From Saonia sp964398035 (GTDB lineage: Bacteria; Bacteroidota; Bacteroidia; Flavobacteriales; Flavobacteriaceae), in assembly GCA_964398035.1 (NCBI GenBank), contig CAYNLI010000046.1, positions 1 through 19,588 on the forward strand: a DNA stretch of 19,588 nucleotides. Direction: 5' to 3'. Shown piece by piece: positions 1-6,710 of the stretch. Both the position numbers and the translations under genes were made by a program. Position 1 is the first letter of the stretch; each line of letters opens with the position of its first letter. The notes beneath the pieces are model-generated. The model was not told the DNA's origin. It searched no databases and saw nothing but the letters and a program-made list of their open reading frames with translations.

Positions 1-1
1 C

Positions 2-472
2 GCCGAACTTGCAGCTTTGAACACGGACGATGCTGATGCGGATCCTACAAACGAAATACAAGATGCTTCGGAAGTAAATTCTGATGCCCCGGTAGATGTA
101 GATGGTGATGGTGCTACAGAAACAACTGTAGAGGATGTAATACAAGCAATTGCACCTATTGTTTCTAAAGCAGCAAGAATATTTTACCCACCATCAATTG
201 CAGTAGATGCGTCATCTACAGGGGCGGGTACACCAGTTAATTTATATGCTCAATATTTAGCACAATATGGTACACCTGCAGTAAAAAGCCCTTCGGCTCC
301 TGCAGCAATACCAACTTATACCGCAGGGGAGTTGTATTATTATATAACATATTATGATCCTACAGTTTTTAGTGGTGTATCGGTTACGGATACAGGTATA
401 ATGAACTTTACAGTTGATACAGTTCCAACAGATTACAACTCATTGATCAATGTAGTATTTGTAGTAAAATAA
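2..472 (+). CDS. C-terminal end of a large secreted/surface protein (5' end outside window)
   Basis: The reading frame is open to the left edge, so this is only the last ~156 residues of a longer protein. The TTG at 17 is an internal codon and I do not take it as the start. The visible part begins with an Asp/Ala/Thr-rich acidic stretch (repeated D-A-D and V-D-G-D-G motifs) and continues into a compact Tyr/Thr/Val-rich module containing FYPPS, LYAQYLAQYG, ELYYYITYY and the final NVVFVVK. The composition is that of an extracellular beta-rich protein. It ends 4 bases before the next gene, a T9SS substrate, and a PorP/SprF homologue follows, so the three are probably one transcript. My inference is a surface protein handled by the same cassette. 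I recall similar C-terminal modules in other flavobacterial surface proteins but know no named domain. No catalytic motif is visible. Confidence 0.7.
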   Translation, partial: AELAALNTDDADADPTNEIQDASEVNSDAPVDVDGDGATETTVEDVIQAIAPIVSKAARIFYPPSIAVDASSTGAGTPVNLYAQYLAQYGTPAVKSPSAPAAIPTYTAGELYYYITYYDPTVFSGVSVTDTGIMNFTVDTVPTDYNSLINVVFVVK

Positions 473-476
473 GTAA

Positions 477-2522
477 TTGAATAAAAATAGATTCAAAAAT
501 TTGAAAACAATCAAAATATATAGATTTTTATTCATAGGCTTAGTAATAAGTTTACTTAGCTCTAATTGGACTAATGCACAGTTTTTGTTGCAAGCGCCAA
601 ATAGTACTGATGAGAATAATTATCAGTGGTTTGAGGCTTCAGATACAGGTACTGTTCTAGGGACAGATTTCTTTTATGAAGTAACACAACCAGGAGTTTA
701 TTTTGCAACATATGATGGAACACTATGTGGTTCTAACGCCACAGGTTATTTTATTGTGACGGATTGTAATGCTCCTGATAATGAGGTGACCTTGGATATT
801 TCTGCTAGTGTAAGTGGTTCTTCTACTATAAGTTGGAGTCCCGCTGTGACAGGAGACCAGACCAGACCAATGGTGACAGCGACCCAAAGTGTGGTTCGTT
901 ATACGGCAACCATTACAAAAGCAGGTAATTCTATTGCCTTGCCCAATTTTACTGTGGTCTGTTTACAACAAGCAGCAACCCTGGTAGATGATGTGGTAAG
1001 TGTAAATGAAGATGAAATCCTTATTGTACCAATTTATGATAATGATAGTGGTTTGCCTACGGATGGTACATTAACGGCTTCTAATCCATTCAATGGTTCA
1101 GTGGTTATTGATGATAATGGTACGGTCAATGACCCTTCGGATGATATTTTGACTTTTATTCCCAATCCAAATTATAATGGCCCGAGTACTTTTACGTATA
1201 CTGTCTGTAATTCTTTGGGCGATTGTAGTACAGCCACAGTAGATGTGAATGTATTGCCAATAGTTGATGCTTTTGATGACTCGGTCGTGATTGATGAAAA
1301 TACAGCGGTTACTATCGATGTTTTATTAAATGATAATGATTTGCCTAATGTAGGTACATTGACCACAACAAACCCAACTGATGGAATTGCCATAGTAAAT
1401 GATAATGGAACACCAAGTGACCCTTCGGATGATACGGTAACGTACACACCTAATAACGATTTTGTGGGCACTGATACGTTTACATATACCATTTGTGATA
1501 ATTTAAGTAATTGTAGTACAGCTACGGTTACCATTGTTGTAAACTTTGTTGGCACTACCAATATAGATGCAGATAATGATGGTATACTGGATAGTTTTGA
1601 AGATCTTAACTTGGACAATGATAATGATCCATCAACCAACCCAACGGACTCTGATGGAGATGGATTCCCAGATTATTTGGATATAGATGCAGATAATGAT
1701 GGTATCCCAGATAACGTTGAGGCACAGACCACATCAGGATATATCTCACCTAGTGGACAGGATACAAACAATAATGGTTTGGACGATGCCTATGAAAACA
1801 ATGGAAATGTAGGATTGTTCCCTATAGATACAGATGGGGATAGTTTACCAGACTATTTAGACGAAGATAGTGATGATGATAATATATTGGATAATATAGA
1901 AGCGCATGATTTTGATCAAGATGGAATAGCCGATGTATCGTTCATAGGGTCTGATAAAGATAATGATGGCCTAGACGATGGTTATGAAGGTGCTACTACT
2001 ATTGATGTGGATGCCAATGACGAAATAGATGATCCACTCAATGATCTGCCAAATACGGATTCTGATTTTGAATCAGATTACAGAGATACAGATGATGATG
2101 ATGATGGTATTGAAACAATTGATGAAGATTTGGATGGTGATGGTAACTATATCAATGACGATTCAGATAACGATGGCATTCCAAATTATTTGGATCCAGA
2201 TTTAGGCCCTCAAGATGAAAGTGTTGAAGTATTTAATGTAGTAACTCCAAATGGAGATGGAATACATGATGTATTGGTCATCAGCGGGTTAGAAAATTAT
2301 CCTAACAACACCATAAATATTTATAATAGATGGGGAGTTTTGGTATACATGACTAAGGCATATAACACAGAAGGAAATGTGTTTGATGGCACTTCTGAAG
2401 GCAGAGTGACCGTAAATCAAGACAATAAACTGCCAGTAGGCACTTATTTCTATGTATTGGATTATGAAGATTCATCTGGAAGCATGAAAACCCTATCAGG
2501 ATATATATACATAAATAGATAA
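477..2522 (+). CDS. T9SS-secreted protein with cadherin-like repeats, thrombospondin type 3 repeats and a gliding-motility type B C-terminal domain
   Basis: 681 residues from a TTG start 4 bases after the preceding stop. No ATG lies nearby, and the TTG gives a proper signal peptide (basic N-terminus, hydrophobic core, probable cut after TNAQ at residue 35). Domains in order: an Ig/PKD-like N-terminal part (~36-165), two cadherin-like repeats (~168-260 and ~261-356, each with a DNDxxLP segment, a GTxxDPSDD turn and TFTYTxC), about 220 residues of thrombospondin type 3-like D-x-D-x-D-G calcium loops (~360-580), and a C-terminal domain (~583-681) opening with VVTPNGDGIHD and carrying IYNRWG and GTYFYVLDY. 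That last domain is the CHU_C/gliding-motility-associated type B signal recognised by the type IX secretion system. The protein should be exported and attached to or released from the cell surface, with the acidic repeats rigidified by Ca2+. The ligand is unknown. The adjacent PorP/SprF homologue is its likely dedicated partner. Confidence 0.9.
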   Translation: MNKNRFKNLKTIKIYRFLFIGLVISLLSSNWTNAQFLLQAPNSTDENNYQWFEASDTGTVLGTDFFYEVTQPGVYFATYDGTLCGSNATGYFIVTDCNAPDNEVTLDISASVSGSSTISWSPAVTGDQTRPMVTATQSVVRYTATITKAGNSIALPNFTVVCLQQAATLVDDVVSVNEDEILIVPIYDNDSGLPTDGTLTASNPFNGSVVIDDNGTVNDPSDDILTFIPNPNYNGPSTFTYTVCNSLGDCSTATVDVNVLPIVDAFDDSVVIDENTAVTIDVLLNDNDLPNVGTLTTTNPTDGIAIVNDNGTPSDPSDDTVTYTPNNDFVGTDTFTYTICDNLSNCSTATVTIVVNFVGTTNIDADNDGILDSFEDLNLDNDNDPSTNPTDSDGDGFPDYLDIDADNDGIPDNVEAQTTSGYISPSGQDTNNNGLDDAYENNGNVGLFPIDTDGDSLPDYLDEDSDDDNILDNIEAHDFDQDGIADVSFIGSDKDNDGLDDGYEGATTIDVDANDEIDDPLNDLPNTDSDFESDYRDTDDDDDGIETIDEDLDGDGNYINDDSDNDGIPNYLDPDLGPQDESVEVFNVVTPNGDGIHDVLVISGLENYPNNTINIYNRWGVLVYMTKAYNTEGNVFDGTSEGRVTVNQDNKLPVGTYFYVLDYEDSSGSMKTLSGYIYINR

Positions 2523-2529
2523 AAAAGAA

Positions 2530-3483
2530 ATGTCAATTTTAAATCGAAAAAAAACATTGTTTAGAAAAATCACATTGCTTACAAGCTTTTGTGCAATGTT
2601 TATGGCAGTTTCTTTGTTTGGGCAGCAAGATGCACAGTACACACAGTATATGTATAATACAATAAGTGTTAATCCGGGCTATGCGGGTTCTAGAGGGCAT
2701 ATAAGTATTGCAGCGCTCCACCGTTCTCAATGGGTAGGTTTGGATGGTGCTCCAAAGACACAAACGTTTAACATTCATTCACCCATAGGTTATAAGGGAA
2801 TGGGTATGGGAATCTCTATTGTGAACGATGAGATTGGACCAACTTCAGAGACTTATTTTGATGTAGATTTTTCATATACCATCCATACTTCCCGTGAGGC
2901 AAGATTAAGTTTTGGTCTTAAGGCAAGTGCTCATTTATTAGATATTAAATTTTCTGAATTAAATCAATTTACCCCAGATCCAACCTTACAACAAGATATA
3001 CAGAACAAGTTTTCTCCAAACATTGGAGCAGGTGTTTATTATCATACCAATAATTTTTATGCAGGGCTTTCTGTCCCTAGATTATTGGAAACTTCTCATT
3101 TTGATGAATCTTCATTATCCACGGCCAGTGAACAAATGAATTTTTATTTTATTACAGGTTATGTTTATGATCTGAATCCTTTTTTAAAATTTAAACCCAC
3201 CATTTTGACTAAACTTACTCAAGGAGCTCCATTACAATTAGATTTGTCCGCAAATTTTATGATGAACGAGAAATTTGTTTTGGGAGCAGCTTACCGTTGG
3301 GATGCCGCTATAAGTGGTTTAGCAGGGTTTTATGTGTCAGATGGATTTTTCATAGGAATTGGTTATGACAGGGAAATCACGGAATTGGGTCAGGCAATAT
3401 TTAATGATGGTTCTTTTGAGGTCATTTTTCGTTATGATTTTATAAAGTCATTAAATAATCTTAAGTCACCACGTTTCTTTTAA
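2530..3483 (+). CDS. PorP/SprF-family type IX secretion outer-membrane protein
   Basis: 317 residues. The ATG lies 7 bases after the previous stop, preceded by the purine-rich AAAAAAGAAA. The N-terminus is a signal peptide (RKKTLFRKI, hydrophobic core, probable cut after SLFGQ near residue 32). Family hallmarks are QDAQYTQYMYNTISVNPGYAGSRG at the mature N-terminus (read as QYTQYMYN, then NPGYAGSRG), HRSQWVGLDGAP, and a body of alternating beta strands ending in FEVIFRYDF. This is the PorP/SprF family, whose members sit in the outer membrane and assist the T9SS. SprF itself is needed for secretion of the type B substrate SprB in Flavobacterium johnsoniae. Its position directly after a type B CTD protein fits the known substrate-PorP pairing. 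This looks like one of several paralogues rather than the core porP gene, because no porK/L/M/N genes are adjacent. It is the last gene of its transcript, followed by a strong terminator. Confidence 0.9.
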   Translation: MSILNRKKTLFRKITLLTSFCAMFMAVSLFGQQDAQYTQYMYNTISVNPGYAGSRGHISIAALHRSQWVGLDGAPKTQTFNIHSPIGYKGMGMGISIVNDEIGPTSETYFDVDFSYTIHTSREARLSFGLKASAHLLDIKFSELNQFTPDPTLQQDIQNKFSPNIGAGVYYHTNNFYAGLSVPRLLETSHFDESSLSTASEQMNFYFITGYVYDLNPFLKFKPTILTKLTQGAPLQLDLSANFMMNEKFVLGAAYRWDAAISGLAGFYVSDGFFIGIGYDREITELGQAIFNDGSFEVIFRYDFIKSLNNLKSPRFF

Positions 3484-3510
3484 TATCAACTTATATTTTT
3501 GTTTCTATTG

Positions 3511-3536
3511 GCACTTTTTAATAAAAGTGCTTTTTT
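3511..3536 (+). terminator. Rho-independent terminator after the PorP/SprF gene
   Basis: A perfect 8-bp stem, GCACTTTT (3511-3518) with AAAAGTGC (3523-3530), closes a TAAT loop and is followed by six T. It lies 28 bases after the stop and separates the secretion cassette from the idi run. Confidence 0.9.
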
Positions 3537-3572
3537 ATGATAGGTATGTCTGTTAAAATTGAACAAACCTTG

Positions 3573-3580
3573 TATTTTTG
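3573..3580 (+). promoter_or_regulatory. Candidate -7 box (TATTTTTG) for the idi run
   Basis: Matches the Bacteroidota sigma-A -7 consensus TAnnTTTG and sits just after the upstream terminator. The idi ATG is only 4 bases downstream, so the transcript would be leaderless or nearly so if this box is used. I see no clear TTG -33 element at the usual distance. Confidence 0.45.
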
Positions 3581-3584
3581 CTAA

Positions 3585-4106
3585 ATGGAAAAGGAAAATG
3601 TGATTTTGGTCAACCAATATGATGAACAAATAGGCGTCATGCCCAAAATGGAAGCCCATGAGAAAGCATTGTTACATAGAGCTTTTTCAGTATTTATATT
3701 GAATGATAGAGGCGAAATCATGTTGCAACAACGTGCGGCAAATAAGTACCATTCTCCTATGTTATGGACAAATACCTGTTGTAGTCATCAACGAGAAGGA
3801 GAAACTAATATTGAAGCAGGGAAAAGAAGACTTCAAGAAGAAATGGGTTTTCATGTAGCCCTAAATGAAGTTTTTTCATTTATATACAAAGCACCTTTTG
3901 ATAATGGTCTTACAGAGCATGAGTTTGATCATGTAATGATTGGTCATTATAATGCAGAACCAAGTATAAACCCAGAAGAAGTTGAAGATTGGAAATGGAT
4001 GTCCCCAAAAAATATTAAGGAAGATATGTCTTTAGCTCCTAAAAATTATACAGTTTGGTTCAAAATTATTTTTCAAAAATTTTATGTCCATTTCACAAAA
4101 AGTTAA
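3585..4106 (+). CDS. idi: Isopentenyl-diphosphate delta-isomerase, type 1 (Nudix fold)
   Basis: 173 residues, full length for the type 1 family. It interconverts isopentenyl and dimethylallyl diphosphate in the cytoplasm, balancing the two C5 units for quinone, carotenoid and cell-wall lipid synthesis. Visible signature: RAFSVFILN (~32-40), LQQRAANKYH with the diphosphate-contacting basic residues, TNTCCSHQ (63-69) holding the catalytic cysteine (Cys65 or Cys66) and a metal-binding His, the Nudix-like segment AGKRRLQEEMGF (~78-89), and EHEFDH (111-116) with the catalytic/metal glutamates. It is the first gene of a tight + strand run, with 9 bases to the pterin enzyme. The start is the first ATG after the -7 box, and translation gives a typical N-terminus (VNQYDEQIG). 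Confidence 0.95.
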   Translation: MEKENVILVNQYDEQIGVMPKMEAHEKALLHRAFSVFILNDRGEIMLQQRAANKYHSPMLWTNTCCSHQREGETNIEAGKRRLQEEMGFHVALNEVFSFIYKAPFDNGLTEHEFDHVMIGHYNAEPSINPEEVEDWKWMSPKNIKEDMSLAPKNYTVWFKIIFQKFYVHFTKS

Positions 4107-4115
4107 GACCTGATT

Positions 4116-4523
4116 ATGAAAGCAAAAGTTAGTAGAAAAGCCCACTTTAATGCTGCCCATAGGTTGTTTAGATTAGACTGGAGCGATGAAAAGAATGCAA
4201 CAATTTTCGGAAAGTGTAGCAACCCAAATTTTCATGGACATAATTACGAACTTATTGTCAGTGTTACAGGGGAGATTGATAAGGAGACAGGATTTGTAAT
4301 GGATATGAAAGTTTTAAAGACGTTGATCAGGGATGAAATAGAAAACTACTTTGACCATAAAAACTTAAATATTGAGGTTTCTGAATTTAAAAATCTGAAC
4401 CCTACAGCAGAAAACATAGCCATGATTATTTGGAATAAGTTAAGAATACATATAGATGTATCAAAAGAATTAGAAGTGATTTTATATGAAACGCAGCGCA
4501 ATTATGTAACCTATTCTGGATAA
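4116..4523 (+). CDS. 6-pyruvoyl-tetrahydropterin synthase / 6-carboxytetrahydropterin synthase family enzyme (COG0720)
   Basis: 135 residues, normal length. The family acts on 7,8-dihydroneopterin triphosphate. QueD members give 6-carboxytetrahydropterin for queuosine, while PTPS members eliminate triphosphate to give 6-pyruvoyl-tetrahydropterin. Zinc ligands are visible at His15 (FNAAHR), His40 and His42 (FHGHNYE). The catalytic Cys34 lies in GKCSNPNFHGH, DHKNLN is at 80-85, PTAEN at 96-100, and the conserved Glu125 is in YETQRN. The Cys-to-HGH spacing is C-x5-HGH, as in true PTPS enzymes (for example eukaryotic CNNPNGHGHNY), not the C-x3-HGH of classical QueD. I therefore leave the symbol blank although automated pipelines would probably say queD. 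It is 9 bases after idi and 41 bases before manA, probably co-transcribed. No other queuosine or biopterin genes are in view. Confidence 0.88.
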   Translation: MKAKVSRKAHFNAAHRLFRLDWSDEKNATIFGKCSNPNFHGHNYELIVSVTGEIDKETGFVMDMKVLKTLIRDEIENYFDHKNLNIEVSEFKNLNPTAENIAMIIWNKLRIHIDVSKELEVILYETQRNYVTYSG

Positions 4524-4564
4524 TGATAAAGTAGAAGATTGATATTAAAACTTTAAAATAAAGA

Positions 4565-5533
4565 ATGAAATTATATCCATTAAAATTTGACCCTATTCTT
4601 AAAGAAAGATTATGGGGAGGTACAAAACTTAGAGATGTATTGGAAAAACCCATTGAGAATGATATTACCGGTGAAAGCTGGGAACTATCAACCGTTAAGG
4701 GAGATGTTTCCGTAGTGTCCAATGGTGAATTGGGCGGTACATCATTGCAGGAGTTAATAGACAGTAATGCCGAAGAATTATTGGGTAAAAGCGTTATAGA
4801 GCGTTTTGGTAAAGAATTTCCTATACTTATTAAGTTCATTGATGCCAAGCAAGACCTTTCCATTCAGTTGCACCCAAATGATGAATTGGCAAAAGAGCGG
4901 CATAATTCTTTTGGAAAGACTGAAATGTGGTATGTTATGGATGCGGATAAAGGGGCAAACCTTATTGTAGGCTTCAATAAAGATGTGAGCAAAGAGGAAT
5001 ATGCAAAAAGCATGGAGAATGATACCTTATTGGATTTACTGAATTATGAAACGGTACAAGAAGGTGATACTTTTTTCATTAATACGGGAAAAATACATGC
5101 CATTGGCGCAGGTGTTCTTTTGGCTGAAATTCAACAAACTTCTGATGTTACCTATCGTGTGTTCGATTTTAACCGTAAAGATAAAAATGGGAACCTAAGA
5201 GAGTTGCATACAGAAATGGCTTTGGATGCCATTGATTATTCTAAAAAAGATGATTTTAAAGTTGAATACCCAACGGAAAAGAATGAAGTAAATACAATGG
5301 TGGATTGCCCATATTTTAAAACAAATTACATCAACCTTTCAGAAAACATGAAACAAGATGTTTCCAATAGAGACTCATTTACTATATATATGTGTGTTGA
5401 TGGCAATGTGACCATTGCAAATGGAGTAGGGGAAGCCAGTATTAAAAAAGGAGAAACTATTTTAGTTCCTGCAAATTCTACGGTAATATCACTTCAAACA
5501 AAAGGCGCTAAATTATTAGAAGTAACCATTTAA
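4565..5533 (+). CDS. manA: Mannose-6-phosphate isomerase, class I (cupin)
   Basis: 322 residues, the short bacterial class I form. It interconverts fructose-6-phosphate and mannose-6-phosphate in the cytoplasm, feeding GDP-mannose and polysaccharide synthesis or mannose catabolism. The zinc site is complete: Gln101 and His103 in SIQLHPND, Glu120 in GKTEMWYV, and His178 in GKIHAIGAG. Other family marks are KERLWGG near residue 13, GESWELS (36-42), KFIDAKQDLS, and TYRVFDFNR (196-204) with the active-site arginine. The C-terminal part is a second cupin-like lobe. It follows the pterin enzyme by 41 bases in the same direction, so co-transcription is likely. It is followed 36 bases later by a small conserved gene. 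Distinction from phosphoglucose isomerase-type enzymes is secure from these motifs. Confidence 0.95.
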   Translation: MKLYPLKFDPILKERLWGGTKLRDVLEKPIENDITGESWELSTVKGDVSVVSNGELGGTSLQELIDSNAEELLGKSVIERFGKEFPILIKFIDAKQDLSIQLHPNDELAKERHNSFGKTEMWYVMDADKGANLIVGFNKDVSKEEYAKSMENDTLLDLLNYETVQEGDTFFINTGKIHAIGAGVLLAEIQQTSDVTYRVFDFNRKDKNGNLRELHTEMALDAIDYSKKDDFKVEYPTEKNEVNTMVDCPYFKTNYINLSENMKQDVSNRDSFTIYMCVDGNVTIANGVGEASIKKGETILVPANSTVISLQTKGAKLLEVTI

Positions 5534-5545
5534 TCAATAAAAGGT

Positions 5546-5553
5546 TATTTTTG
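5546..5553 (+). promoter_or_regulatory. Candidate -7 box (TATTTTTG) for the 89-residue gene
   Basis: TAnnTTTG match 16 bases upstream of the ATG at 5570, in the 36-base gap after manA. It suggests the small gene can be transcribed on its own as well as by read-through. No -33 element is evident. Confidence 0.4.
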
Positions 5554-5569
5554 CAAAAAAAATAGAATT

Positions 5570-5839
5570 ATGGCAAGTATAAGGGATTTAAAAAAAGACA
5601 TCAATTTTGTGTTGGGAGATATTATAGAAGCTGTTTACATATGGGAAGCCACTTCAAAGAAATCCAATTCAAAAGAAGGGTCCGGTATTATAGATAGTGC
5701 CATCAAAATTTTTGATGACCTAATTGTAAAAGTGAATAAGAAAGATGTGGACAACAGGCAGTCACATCTTAAAAAAGTCCGAGTAGAGTTAGAAGAAAAG
5801 GCAACAGGTCTAATAGAGAAATTGAATAAACTGGCCTAA
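5570..5839 (+). CDS. Small conserved helical protein of unknown function (89 aa)
   Basis: I recognise the type (small conserved proteins starting MASIxDLKKDIN occur in Flavobacteriaceae) but no function is known to me. It has no signal peptide or membrane segment, so it should be cytoplasmic. It is highly charged and predicted mainly helical: an N-terminal segment (DLKKDINFVLGDIIEAVYIW), a serine/lysine-rich linker (~28-38), a second helix (~39-55) and a long C-terminal Lys/Glu helix with heptad-like spacing (~63-89) that could form a coiled coil. There is no cysteine, no nucleotide-binding motif and no recognisable DNA-binding fold. It is the last gene before a strong bidirectional terminator and may have its own promoter. 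Its position after idi, pterin synthase and manA may be coincidental. Confidence 0.8.
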   Translation: MASIRDLKKDINFVLGDIIEAVYIWEATSKKSNSKEGSGIIDSAIKIFDDLIVKVNKKDVDNRQSHLKKVRVELEEKATGLIEKLNKLA

Positions 5840-5855
5840 TAACTCACGTTTGGGC

Positions 5856-5895
5856 AAAACAAAAAAGCATCCAATTATGGATGCTTTTTTGTTTT
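5856..5895. terminator. Bidirectional Rho-independent terminator between convergent genes
   Basis: A perfect 17-bp stem (5856-5872 with 5879-5895) closes the 6-base loop AATTAT. The core GCATCC/GGATGC is flanked by A6 and T6, so each strand yields a U-rich tail. It serves the 89-residue gene on + and the DUF4369 lipoprotein gene on -. Confidence 0.92.
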
Positions 5896-5911
5896 TATAC
5901 AAATGTCAAAT

Positions 5912-6610
5912 TTATTCCAAAGCTTTTAAATAAGCTGTTAAGGCTTTTCCGTATTTAGAATTAGCTACCTCTGGTGTTAAAGAATTATGTATGGAATCCA
6001 AATATTTTTTATTTGCATCAGGAATTTCTTTAAGAGCAATGTAAGGGGATATATAAGAATCTTTGTTGTTGATTGCGAAATTTATAGAATAGAGATATCC
6101 TCCAAGTACATTTTTGTCCCCTAATCTTTTAATAGAATCCATGGACAAAGGGTTTTTCTGTAGCTCAGGATTAAGGGCTGCTTGTAATATTTCTAAATTT
6201 TTAGTGGTGTAACGGGACATTACTTTTCTATATTCCTCTAATTTTTCCTGAGATTTGGAGCCTTTTATTGTGGCTTTTGTGTCAAAAGTGTTCCATGCAG
6301 TATTAATGGTAATAATGCCCGGTTCTCCAAAAAAGGTGATTCGGTCATTGATATCATTATAATCTTCTTTGTCAAGATAGAGATAAAATATTTCTGGACT
6401 TTCCAGTTCAGTTTTAAAAGTAAAATCTCCGTTCCCTTCAATCTGTATAGAATCAATGGTGATTAAGGTAGAATCTGGTATTTTTTGCAAGTACAACACC
6501 CCTTTTTTTAATCCTTTTATGGTGCCGGTAACCGTCATGGTATTTTCTGTGTCACCTCCACATGCAACAATAACAGCACTAAAAACCATTAAAAGTAAAA
6601 TCTTCTTCAT
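5912..6610 (-). CDS. DUF4369 domain lipoprotein
   Basis: 232 residues from the ATG at 6610 (MKKILLLMVF). A longer frame from a TTG at 6631 adds seven residues ahead of the signal peptide and is unlikely. The N-terminus is a lipoprotein signal ending AVIVAC-GGD, giving acylated Cys17. Next comes a DUF4369-type beta domain (~21-115, starting MTVTGTIKGLKKGVLYLQK), then a helical C-terminal part with SPYIALKEIP and a stretch resembling the linker of DUF4369-thioredoxin fusions. The usual TlpA/AhpC-like C-terminal thioredoxin domain is absent: there is no CxxC in the protein. It probably sits in the periplasm on the inner or outer membrane. Function is unknown. It is 100 bases downstream of the DUF819 gene in the same direction and ends at the shared bidirectional terminator. 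Confidence 0.82.
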   Translation of the reverse strand: MKKILLLMVFSAVIVACGGDTENTMTVTGTIKGLKKGVLYLQKIPDSTLITIDSIQIEGNGDFTFKTELESPEIFYLYLDKEDYNDINDRITFFGEPGIITINTAWNTFDTKATIKGSKSQEKLEEYRKVMSRYTTKNLEILQAALNPELQKNPLSMDSIKRLGDKNVLGGYLYSINFAINNKDSYISPYIALKEIPDANKKYLDSIHNSLTPEVANSKYGKALTAYLKALE

Positions 6611-6710
6611 CTTATATAATTTGAGGGGCAAATATCAATATTTTTTTGGTTTTATCCCATTTGTGACTGGGATTAATAATGTAACCTTTCTACCCCGTTT
6701 AGGGTAAAAG

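Noticed and set aside
1172..1639. 155-residue antisense reading frame inside the T9SS substrate gene
   Set aside because: It is the mirror of the repetitive Thr/Val/Asp codons of a gene with clear domains; no start signal or homologous motif.
1560..2200. Short near-identical DNA repeats that might suggest a CRISPR or microsatellite
   Set aside because: Spacing is irregular and the identity follows from coding for D-x-D-x-D-G calcium loops in one frame.
3585..5839. The idi-pterin synthase-manA-small protein run as a new pathway
   Set aside because: The three enzymes belong to unrelated known pathways; close spacing alone does not support a shared function.
5912..6631. Longer start (TTG at 6631) for the DUF4369 lipoprotein
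   Set aside because: The added residues would precede a standard lipoprotein signal peptide beginning MKKILLL; the ATG at 6610 is better.
6654..6673. Small hairpin (ATCCCA/TGGGAT) between the DUF819 and lipoprotein genes
   Set aside because: Only a 6-bp stem with no T tract on either strand; too weak to call a terminator.
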